The notes below the pieces were generated by a model. The model saw only the letters and a program-made list of their open reading frames with translations. It did not search any database and was not told where the DNA came from. From an uncultured Lachnospiraceae bacterium (lineage in GTDB: Bacteria > Bacillota_A > Clostridia > Lachnospirales > Lachnospiraceae): a stretch of DNA of 20,303 nt. This document shows, in pieces, positions 7,726 through 14,221 of the stretch. The stretch is from contig CAJUMT010000039.1 in assembly GCA_910587495.1 (NCBI GenBank), positions 1-20,303 of the forward strand, given 5' to 3'. Within the stretch, counting starts at the first letter, position 1, and every line of letters begins with the position of its first letter. Both the position numbers and the translations under genes were made by a program.

Positions 7726-9070
7726 GGTTTTGTCCATCCTCCACACCTTCTGTACTTTCTTTCATAAACATGATCTTAAGGGTTAAAAATATCAGCCGTA
7801 TATCCATGAATATGGAGTAACTTTCTATATACATCAGATCCAGTTTCAGTTTATCCAGTGGGGTCGTATTATATTTTCCGTAGATCTGGGCATAACCGGT
7901 AAGTCCTGCTTTTACTTTCAGGCGGTAAATAAATTCCGGCGTCTCCTTGCAGAACTCTTCTATATACTGCTGACGTTCCGGGCGGGGACCCACAACACTC
8001 ATATCGCCTTTTAAGATATTCAGCAGCTGGGGCAGCTCGTCCAAACGGGTAGCTCTGATAAATTTTCCGACTTTCGTAATCCTGTCGTCGTTTTTGCTGG
8101 AAAACCTGGCTCCGTCTTTCTCCGCGTCTACAATCATGCTGCGGAATTTATAGATCTGGAATTTCTTCCCGTCCAGGGTCACGCGCTCCTGTTTAAAAAG
8201 CGCCGGCCCCCTGTCTTCTGCCTTAATCGCCAGCGCCGTCAAAAGCATAAACGGGGAGGATATCAGCAGCAGGACGAAAGAGATCACAAGATCCATGGCG
8301 CGTTTCATGATCCGCTGTTCAAAGGACAGTCCATGATTGCGCAGCAGAAGAAACGGTGTGTCAAAGGTGTGAAGCCCTTCTGCTCCCCGAAGCAGAATAT
8401 CCGTCACCTCCGGGGCAACATAGATGCGGATCGATCTTTCATAACAATATTTCAATAAAATGTTGCGCTTCTGCTCTTCCAATCCATACAGCATCATGGC
8501 GTCGCAGTTTTGTATAGCCTCCCGAAGCTCTACCAAAGGCGCTTCGGAAGAGACGCAGCCGGACACCACATACAGGTCCTTTCGGGTGGAAATTTTCAAA
8601 AGCAGATTATCTCTATGGGCTTCGTCGCAGATCAGCAGCAGTCTTTTAGGAGGAAACAACCTCCAGAAAGCTTTATCAGAAATCAGATTTACTGCGACAA
8701 TCACCAGAAAATCCGCGCCGCAGGCTATGCCCATGGGCCATACGATCGGAAACGGGAATACATGAAACACCATGATAATCTGAAGATACATAACCCCGTT
8801 GGCAATCAGCATCCCCAATGTCTGAGAAAGAATCAGCTGCCCTTTTTTATAATAGGCGTATTTTGTGCCCCCATACATATATACAAAAACCGCCTGATAC
8901 AACACATAAAACCCGAGCATCATTAGGTTTCCTTTGTTCTCAAAGGGTCTTTCCATCCTCACATTATATAATTGAAACCAGATAAAAGTGAAGATGACCG
9001 TCTCCACCAGTATTTCAAACCCGGCGACCCCCAGGCGGAGCATCCTTTTGTACTGGTCAAATCTATCCAT
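7718..9070 (-). CDS. Polyprenyl-phosphate sugar phosphotransferase (initiating phosphoglycosyl transferase)
   Basis: 450 aa. It transfers a sugar-1-phosphate from a UDP-sugar to undecaprenyl phosphate, starting the repeat unit at the inner membrane face. About four N-terminal membrane spans (roughly 15-37, 47-66, 78-100 and 108-130) precede a degenerate CoA-binding-like cytosolic domain. The catalytic module follows, with a re-entrant hydrophobic helix (about 256-283), KFRSM (308-312), the catalytic Asp-Glu in RLDELPQLLN (342-351), GDMSVVGPRPE (355-365) and GLTGYAQI. Length and order match WbaP/CpsE-type long-form enzymes. ATG 9070 has GGGGGT about 10 bases upstream; the alternative ATG 9079 is only 2 bases from it. 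It overlaps the cupin gene by 8 bp. The first sugar (Gal, Glc, GalNAc or another) cannot be deduced. Confidence 0.93.
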   Translation of the reverse strand: MDRFDQYKRMLRLGVAGFEILVETVIFTFIWFQLYNVRMERPFENKGNLMMLGFYVLYQAVFVYMYGGTKYAYYKKGQLILSQTLGMLIANGVMYLQIIMVFHVFPFPIVWPMGIACGADFLVIVAVNLISDKAFWRLFPPKRLLLICDEAHRDNLLLKISTRKDLYVVSGCVSSEAPLVELREAIQNCDAMMLYGLEEQKRNILLKYCYERSIRIYVAPEVTDILLRGAEGLHTFDTPFLLLRNHGLSFEQRIMKRAMDLVISFVLLLISSPFMLLTALAIKAEDRGPALFKQERVTLDGKKFQIYKFRSMIVDAEKDGARFSSKNDDRITKVGKFIRATRLDELPQLLNILKGDMSVVGPRPERQQYIEEFCKETPEFIYRLKVKAGLTGYAQIYGKYNTTPLDKLKLDLMYIESYSIFMDIRLIFLTLKIMFMKESTEGVEDGQNHA

Positions 9071-9503
9071 GGAAGCCATTACCCCCGTCTTTTTCTTCCG
9101 TTTTCATCTCGCGCAAATATTCCTGAAAATCCCGAATATATTCTTCCCCGTCATAATGGGTGCTGGCCAGAACCAAAAGCACGGAATCCGGGGAAAAATC
9201 GTACATATCTTTCCAGATCATCCGCGGAATATAAATTCCCGTCATTGGTCTGTTTAGTTCGGCGACAAATTCTTCCGTGCCGTCCGTGATGCGGACTTTA
9301 CTCTCCCCGGCCACATTGATCAGAACAAACTCGGACTCGCGGTTGGCATGCTGCCCCCGAACAACCGTATCATCGGAACCATATATATAAAAGACCCGTT
9401 TGATATCAAACGGGACGTTCCGGCTGCCTTCAATAACAACCAACTTTCCCCGCTCATCGCCCAGATCGGCAAATTCAAGTATCGGACATCTATCTTTTAA
9501 CAC
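9063..9503 (-). CDS. FdtA/QdtA-like sugar isomerase-family cupin (WxcM-like)
   Basis: 146 aa, a single cupin domain. Family members FdtA and QdtA isomerise dTDP-4-keto-6-deoxyglucose to the 3-keto sugar, which is then aminated. Here the cupin strands include VIEGSRNVPFDIKRVFYIYG and RGQHANRESEFVLINVAG (49-66). RPMTGIYIPRMIWKDMYDFS follows. The pair of catalytic histidines known from FdtA (HAH) appears as H52-A-N54, so the second histidine is an asparagine. That leaves the exact reaction uncertain. The partner DegT-type aminotransferase lies immediately upstream, separated by 23 bp. Translation starts at GTG 9503, with AGGAG seven bases upstream; the ATG one frame away is followed by a stop. 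dTDP-glucose synthesis genes (rmlA, rmlB) are absent from the window. Confidence 0.85.
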   Translation of the reverse strand: MLKDRCPILEFADLGDERGKLVVIEGSRNVPFDIKRVFYIYGSDDTVVRGQHANRESEFVLINVAGESKVRITDGTEEFVAELNRPMTGIYIPRMIWKDMYDFSPDSVLLVLASTHYDGEEYIRDFQEYLREMKTEEKDGGNGFHG

Positions 9504-9526
9504 ATCAACTCTCCTAATCTTTTATT

Positions 9527-10621
9527 CTACCGGAACCGGTTCAGAGCGTCTGTCACATACTCCTGTTCTTCCTTTGTCATTCCGTTGTAGACAGGCAGAG
9601 AAAGGACTGTATCAGCCATATGCTCCGTCACCGGGAAATCGCCTTTTTTATATCCCAGGTATCCGTATGCCTCCGACAGATGGGGCGGAACCGGATAATG
9701 AATGATCGTTCCGATCTCTTTTTCCGCAAGATACTGCGCAAGCCGGTCGCGCGCTTCGCAGCGGACCACATATTGGTGCCATACGGCTTTGGTGCCTTTA
9801 AGCGGTTCCGGAAGAGAAAGATGCGGCGAAGAAAGATGTTCTGCATAATATGCCGCAATCGCCTGTCTTTCTTCTGTAATTTCCTGTATATGTTTCAGGC
9901 GAACCCTGAGAAGTCCCGCCTGCAGTTCGTCCAGCCGGGAGTTTGCGCCGACGACTTTATTGTAATATCGTTTCTCGCTCCCATAGTTGCGGTACATCTT
10001 AAACGCCCGCGCCAAAGACTCGTCTTTTACCACCACCGCGCCGCCGTCCCCGAAAGCGCCCAAATTTTTGGAAGGATAAAAAGAAAAGCATCCCACGTCC
10101 CCGAATGTCCCTGTCATCTGTCCTTTATAACACGCGCCGTGGGACTGGGCGCAGTCTTCCACTAAGTAAAGGCGATGCTTTTTACACAGCGTCTGTATCT
10201 CATCCATCCGGCAGGGCATGCCGTATAAATGTACCGCAAGGATCGCTTTGGTGCGTTCTGTAATCTTTTCCTCTATCCGGGTTACATCCATGCCGAAATG
10301 CTCATCTGGTTCTATAAACACCGGCGTAGCGCCGTTGATCGTAATTCCCATGACGCTGGCAATATAGGTATTCCCCTGCACAAGGACCTCGTCCCCTTCG
10401 CCTATACCCAGCACACGAAACGCAAGCCACAAAGCATCCAGCCCGCTGGCAAGGCCGACACAGTATTTTGCTCCGGTAAAAGCAGCAAATTCCTCTTCAA
10501 AAGCAGCCACTTCCCTGCCAAGCACATACCAGCCGGAACGCAGCACTTCCAGCGCTTTTTGTTCAAACTCCTGCTGATATTTGTAAAAGTCCCGGTCCAT
10601 CCGGTTCTGCATAATCTTCAT
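9527..10621 (-). CDS. DegT/DnrJ/EryC1/StrS-family PLP-dependent sugar aminotransferase (FdtB/QdtB-like)
   Basis: 364 aa, full length for the family. These enzymes move an amino group from glutamate to a keto-nucleotide sugar. PLP-site features are visible: TGAKYCVGLASGLDAL (49-64), VEDCAQSHGA (154-163) with the pyridine-nitrogen aspartate D156, and the Schiff-base lysine K185 in FYPSKNLGAFGDGG. A C-terminal HQYVVR strand and the IHYPVPPHL segment fit 3-aminotransferases of the FdtB/QdtB class. With the FdtA/QdtA-like cupin downstream, the likely product is a dTDP-3-amino-3,6-dideoxyhexose. No dedicated N-acetyltransferase gene is seen nearby. ATG 10621 has GAGGA six bases upstream and sits 2 bp after the preceding stop, indicating co-transcription. 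Confidence 0.92.
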   Translation of the reverse strand: MKIMQNRMDRDFYKYQQEFEQKALEVLRSGWYVLGREVAAFEEEFAAFTGAKYCVGLASGLDALWLAFRVLGIGEGDEVLVQGNTYIASVMGITINGATPVFIEPDEHFGMDVTRIEEKITERTKAILAVHLYGMPCRMDEIQTLCKKHRLYLVEDCAQSHGACYKGQMTGTFGDVGCFSFYPSKNLGAFGDGGAVVVKDESLARAFKMYRNYGSEKRYYNKVVGANSRLDELQAGLLRVRLKHIQEITEERQAIAAYYAEHLSSPHLSLPEPLKGTKAVWHQYVVRCEARDRLAQYLAEKEIGTIIHYPVPPHLSEAYGYLGYKKGDFPVTEHMADTVLSLPVYNGMTKEEQEYVTDALNRFR

Positions 10622-10623
10622 AC

Positions 10624-11559
10624 TTATTCCTCATTTTCATTTTTGCAGATCGTATCAATCAGAAACGGCGGTCGATTTCTGGAAGCGTCCAGCGCCCGCC
10701 ATATATATTCTCCCAGTACGCCCAACATCAGTAAAATAAGTCCTGTGGAAAACAAAAGCACCGCCATCAGGGAAGTCCATCCGATCACATCCTCCCCCAC
10801 AATCAGTTTGCTGGAAATAATATAAATTCCCATAATAAACGCAAACAGCGATACAAGCCCGCCCAGCATGGTCATAAACCGGATCGGGAAGTAAGAGAAA
10901 CTCATCATGGAGTCCATAACCAGCTTGATCTTTTTGCTCATGGTCCACCGGGACTGCCCGATTTCTCTGGCACGCCTGTGAAAATAGACTTTATCGGTCT
11001 GAAATCCCATCCACAACACCTGCAAAGACAGAGAAGAATTCTTCTCGTCCAGCATCAGAAGCACGTCGATGGCTTTTCTGTCCAGCAGATAACAGTCAAA
11101 TCCGCCCTCCGGCATGGAAGGCATGATAAGTTTACGCACAATCACATAATACAGATTGGCAAACCATTTATAAAACCGGCTATCATCCCTCTCTTCGCGA
11201 ACGGCAAGCACCACTTTGTTTCCTTTTTTCCAGCTTTCGTACAAATCCAGAATCAATTCTGAATCTTCTTGTAAATCCGCCTGCTTTGTGACGGCGCAGT
11301 CGCCGCTGCAGCAGGAAAAACCGGCCAGAAGCGCCGCGTGTTCTCCAAAATTCCTGGACAGACGCACCAGCGTCACATGGTTGTCCATCGCTTTAATCTC
11401 CTGCATCACATCCCAGGAATGGTCGCCGGAACCGTCGTCCACCATAACGATTTCATACTCTCCCAAGCGCCCCAGTATCTTTTCTTTCATGTCCTGATAT
11501 AAAAGCATCAATGTATCTTCGCTGTAGTAAACAGGGATAATAATGGATATCTTGCTCAT
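10624..11559 (-). CDS. Polyprenyl-phosphate glycosyltransferase (GT2, GtrB/ArnC/DPM1-like)
   Basis: 311 aa. A cytosolic GT2 domain is followed by two C-terminal membrane spans (about 219-250 and 262-285) and the tail GEYIWRALDASRNRPPFLI. This is the layout of GtrB and ArnC enzymes, which make undecaprenyl-phosphate-linked monosaccharides. Motifs are ISIIIPVYYSEDTL, VDDGSGD (40-46), LVRLSRNFGEHAALLAG and QADLQEDSE (93-101), the last matching the DLQDPPE metal site. Such lipid-linked sugars are flipped and used outside the membrane by GT-C enzymes. The divergent GT-C-like gene at 11732 is an obvious candidate partner. It is the first gene of the left unit, directly behind the 172-bp divergent promoter region. 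ATG 11559 is preceded by AGGAAAG at a normal distance. Confidence 0.92.
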   Translation of the reverse strand: MSKISIIIPVYYSEDTLMLLYQDMKEKILGRLGEYEIVMVDDGSGDHSWDVMQEIKAMDNHVTLVRLSRNFGEHAALLAGFSCCSGDCAVTKQADLQEDSELILDLYESWKKGNKVVLAVREERDDSRFYKWFANLYYVIVRKLIMPSMPEGGFDCYLLDRKAIDVLLMLDEKNSSLSLQVLWMGFQTDKVYFHRRAREIGQSRWTMSKKIKLVMDSMMSFSYFPIRFMTMLGGLVSLFAFIMGIYIISSKLIVGEDVIGWTSLMAVLLFSTGLILLMLGVLGEYIWRALDASRNRPPFLIDTICKNENEE

Positions 11560-11590
11560 TTTGTCACTTTCCTGATTCTTCTATTTCGGT

Positions 11591-11604
11591 AACTTAGCTT
11601 AGTT
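11591..11604. promoter_or_regulatory. Near-palindrome overlapping the minus-strand promoter, possible operator
   Basis: AACTTAGCTTAGTT is palindromic except for one T-T mismatch pair (12 of 14 positions symmetrical). It overlaps the candidate -10 box and start site of the left-hand unit, a position where a repressor could act. No regulator gene is nearby and the dyad is short, so this is only a suggestion. Confidence 0.25.
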
Positions 11605-11629
11605 TACACCAAAACACACCCATAGGCAA
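11601..11629 (-). promoter_or_regulatory. Candidate promoter for the left-hand minus-strand unit
   Basis: On the minus strand TTGCCT (11629-11624, 4 of 6) and TAAACT (11606-11601, 4 of 6) are separated by exactly 17 bases, placing transcription start around 11594 and leaving a leader of about 35 nt before ATG 11559. The match is modest, but this is the only plausible pair I found in the gap, which must serve the unit if the hairpin at 13408-13436 terminates transcription from the right. Confidence 0.35.
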
Positions 11630-11665
11630 CAATTTTTCCTTTTCATGCCTGAAATAAATCAGAAG

Positions 11666-11694
11666 GTGACAAACCGGTAAAAATAGATTATAGT
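11666..11694 (+). promoter_or_regulatory. Strong sigma-A-type promoter for the plus-strand membrane protein
   Basis: GTGACA (11666-11671, 5 of 6) and TATAGT (11689-11694, 5 of 6) are separated by exactly 17 bases. The start of transcription would be near 11701, giving a leader of about 31 nt that ends in the strong ribosome site at 11719. With the opposing candidate promoter it makes 11560-11731 a divergent control region. Confidence 0.65.
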
Positions 11695-11718
11695 AATCAG
11701 AAAAGACAGTTACAGACC

Positions 11719-11724
11719 AGGAGG
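11719..11724 (+). promoter_or_regulatory. Consensus ribosome binding site AGGAGG
   Basis: AGGAGG lies 7 bases before ATG 11732. This perfect Shine-Dalgarno sequence at optimal spacing fixes the start of the plus-strand gene. Confidence 0.85.
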
Positions 11725-11731
11725 AAACATC

Positions 11732-13423
11732 ATGTCTCAAAATCAAAAGAACCTGTTATGGGCATTTTTATGTCCCATACTCTTTATTATTGTCCTGTGG
11801 AACCTGATTCCCTTTGTGTATGGGATTGTGGACGACCGCACAATGATGGAAGTCGTTTCCGGACAATACTTAGGCACCCCTGACCCCCATACGATTTTCA
11901 TAGGATACTGGTATTCCAGCCTTCTGGCCGGACTATACAGGCTGGCGCCGGGCGTGGACTGGTATGCCCTCGGCTGCCTCACACTCCAGGGCGGATGTAT
12001 GGCTCTGATCCTTTATCGTCTGCTGGGACAGCAGGAAACGAAAAAAGGCAGGATATTGTCAGGTATGCTGGCTCTTTTATGGTGTACTGCCCTTGGCATA
12101 CGAACCACCGCTCAGTTTACGTTTACCACCGTGGCTGCTGTCCTGGCCGTAACTGTGATTTTCTGGTATATGACCACGAAAAAATTCCGGATTCCGGAAC
12201 TTGTTATCTTATTTATCCTGTGTTTTCTGGCCGCTGAGATGCGTTTTCCTGTCTACTGTATGGTTGTACCCGTATGCGCCGTGCTTTGGCTGTTCCGCGT
12301 ATGGGAGGACAGGGCGGACGGTATAAAAAATCCGCGGCATATGGCCGTTCCTTTCATCGCCGGAGGCGCCGCCCTTTTGTATCTGGCAGGATTTTTTCTG
12401 GGGTATGGAAGCGAAGGCTGGAAGACCTATACAGATTATAACGATACATGCACGGTCATCTTTGATTATGACGACTATATGTTCCCAAGATATGAGGATG
12501 ATACAGAACTGTATAACCAGGTAGGCATTTTTTCTAAACCGCGGGCAAAAAATCTGTATTACTATAATTATACGGCGGACGATCAGATCGATACCGAATT
12601 TTTCCATCAATACCTTTCCGTCAGAAAAGAACAGGTCAAAGACCGCAGAAACCCTGCCGCCAGACTGGCAGGGAGTATAAAAAGCTATATAAAAAATGTT
12701 TTGAAAGGCACCTACGGTTATGGTCATCTGCTGGCGCTGATCGGATACGGCGCTCTGATCCTGTGGTATCTCACACAGAAAGAATGGCGTCTGTTTCTGA
12801 AAGTATGCGCCGTCCTTGGCACGCAGTTCGTCTTATGGACCTATCTGATCTACCGTGGCAGAATGCCGCTTCGGGTACTGGTCTGCATGAATCTGATGCT
12901 CGCCGTGCCGCTGCTTTTAATGTGGCGGGAAGAACTATCCTATGTTAAAATTTCCGGTCGTCTGAAAAAAGCGGCACTGGCTCTGATGCCGGTCCTGCTG
13001 GCTGCAGCAGCCGTCTTTGGTATTTTTACTGTCCGTCTGGAGAATAAAGAAAAACAGGAAATGAACGACGATGTGGAACAGTTGAAGGAATACTGCATGG
13101 AACACCCGGAAAACTTTTATTTTAACGATGTGACTTCCATGGCCATGAGTTCTTATAATGTACACTTATGGCAGGAAGAGCCTTATGTAATGAATTATAT
13201 CTCACTGGGAGACTGGATCAGTTTCAGTCCCGTCTGGGCGCAGAAATTAGAGCAGCACGGAATCAAAGATGTGCCAAAAGCCCTTTACGGTCAGGATAAT
13301 ATCTATCTAATCTGTAATTTCGACCGGGGATTAGAATATCTGACCACCATCTATGAGGGCGCATCCTTCACAGAGGTGGACAAGATTCACGGATTCAAAA
13401 TATATAAGCTGGACCGCCCTTAG
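11732..13423 (+). CDS. GT-C-like multi-span membrane protein
   Basis: 563 aa and the only gene on the plus strand. A first membrane span (about 9-30) is followed by an acidic pair in VDDRTM (D34, D35) and by SGQYLGTPDPHTIFIGY. This is the position of the essential acidic residues in GT-C glycosyltransferases, which use lipid-phosphate sugars at the outer membrane face. About eight to ten more spans follow. A hydrophilic loop rich in Asp and Tyr (about 228-300) and a soluble C-terminal domain of about 120 residues, probably extracytoplasmic, complete it. I do not recognise a named family. GT-C is an inference from topology and the DD motif. It has its own promoter and AGGAGG site and diverges from the GtrB-like gene, a likely sugar-lipid supplier. 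It converges on the GT2 gene with only 3 bp between the stops. Confidence 0.8.
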   Translation: MSQNQKNLLWAFLCPILFIIVLWNLIPFVYGIVDDRTMMEVVSGQYLGTPDPHTIFIGYWYSSLLAGLYRLAPGVDWYALGCLTLQGGCMALILYRLLGQQETKKGRILSGMLALLWCTALGIRTTAQFTFTTVAAVLAVTVIFWYMTTKKFRIPELVILFILCFLAAEMRFPVYCMVVPVCAVLWLFRVWEDRADGIKNPRHMAVPFIAGGAALLYLAGFFLGYGSEGWKTYTDYNDTCTVIFDYDDYMFPRYEDDTELYNQVGIFSKPRAKNLYYYNYTADDQIDTEFFHQYLSVRKEQVKDRRNPAARLAGSIKSYIKNVLKGTYGYGHLLALIGYGALILWYLTQKEWRLFLKVCAVLGTQFVLWTYLIYRGRMPLRVLVCMNLMLAVPLLLMWREELSYVKISGRLKKAALALMPVLLAAAAVFGIFTVRLENKEKQEMNDDVEQLKEYCMEHPENFYFNDVTSMAMSSYNVHLWQEEPYVMNYISLGDWISFSPVWAQKLEQHGIKDVPKALYGQDNIYLICNFDRGLEYLTTIYEGASFTEVDKIHGFKIYKLDRP

Positions 13424-13436
13424 GGGTCAGTCCAGC
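13408..13436 (-). terminator. Hairpin across the two convergent stop codons, possible terminator of the right-hand unit
   Basis: GCTGGAC (13408-13414) and its exact complement GTCCAGC (13430-13436) enclose an inner CCC/GGG pairing around TTA. Both stop codons (TAG 13421-13423 on plus; complement of 13427-13429 on minus) lie inside. Read on the minus strand the stem is followed by TTATATATTTTG, a loose U-rich tract. On the plus strand no U-run follows. It therefore looks more like a minus-strand terminator, though an imperfect one. Confidence 0.45.
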
Positions 13437-14221
13437 CGTCTGTTTCGGACCAAATCCACCAGCCTTTGTCCGAATAGAATCTTTATTCCCTGTTTTAAAT
13501 AAAAAGCTGCTTCCCGTCTAAGCCAGGAAAAGGAAGGATGAAACACATGCAGTTCTTTAAACATCCTGCGCTGCTCTTTGTGGGCCGCCATCTTGTTTTT
13601 ATCTGAATACCCTGCAATTTCATAAATGCAGACTGTAACCGGTCGATATTGAAATATCTTTTCCTGCAAATACAATGACAAAAAAAAGTGATGATCCGCG
13701 CAGACTTTATAACTTGTATCATAGGGCAGAGCCGCTGCCAGCTCTCTTAAAACAAACGCGGACTGATGGCAAAAAGCCATCTCACAACGCAGGCGGTCAA
13801 GGGGAAGCGCCTGATATAGCTTTGTTTTTCCCTGGTAGGTACACAACGCATCTCCATAAAGAATTTGCGCGTCCTCTGAAACGTCCGCAAACACCTGCTT
13901 AAGCGTATCTTTCCCGGCCAATAAGTCTCCTGCATTTAAAAATAAAAGCCATTTGCCGTTCGCCATGCGGCTTCCTTTATTCATGGCGTCGTATATGCCC
14001 TTGTCAGGTTCCGACAGAAAATGAAATGGAATATCCGCGGCTTTGAATCTCTCCTCTGACTGCAATAAAAGTTCCTTTGTGCCATCGTCGGACCCGCCGT
14101 CTACAACCAAATATTCCATTTCGACCCATGTCTGGCAAAGAATGCTCTCCATAGTTTTATGCAGCTGCTCTTTGGCTTGAAAGCAGACAGTTATGATTGT
14201 TAATGCCGGTTTAAGATTCAT
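13427..14221 (-). CDS. GT2-family glycosyltransferase (GT-A fold)
   Basis: 264 aa from ATG 14221. It is an inverting GT2-type transferase with LTIITVCFQAKEQL at the N-terminus, VVDGGSDDGT (39-48), SEPDKGIYDAMNKG (70-83) and FLNAGD (94-99) as the metal and nucleotide site. This matches WcaE/WcaA-like enzymes of colanic acid and related loci, which add a residue to the lipid-linked oligosaccharide in the cytoplasm. No membrane span is present. The frame stays open upstream to 14374, but that stretch lies within the flavoprotein gene and lacks family sequence, so I rejected the longer start. The chosen ATG overlaps the flavoprotein stop by 11 bp; its ribosome site is weak, which suggests coupled translation. 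It is the last gene of the right-hand unit. Confidence 0.9.
   Translation of the reverse strand: MNLKPALTIITVCFQAKEQLHKTMESILCQTWVEMEYLVVDGGSDDGTKELLLQSEERFKAADIPFHFLSEPDKGIYDAMNKGSRMANGKWLLFLNAGDLLAGKDTLKQVFADVSEDAQILYGDALCTYQGKTKLYQALPLDRLRCEMAFCHQSAFVLRELAAALPYDTSYKVCADHHFFLSLYLQEKIFQYRPVTVCIYEIAGYSDKNKMAAHKEQRRMFKELHVFHPSFSWLRREAAFYLKQGIKILFGQRLVDLVRNRRLD

Noticed and set aside
12209..12727. Minus-strand open frame of 172 codons
   Set aside because: Antisense to the plus-strand membrane protein, which has a strong promoter, AGGAGG site and coherent membrane topology.
11560..13436. Possibility that the lone plus-strand gene is an invertible (phase-variable) segment
   Set aside because: No matching inverted repeats were found between the left flank (11560-11731) and the right flank around 13408-13440, and no recombinase gene is nearby.
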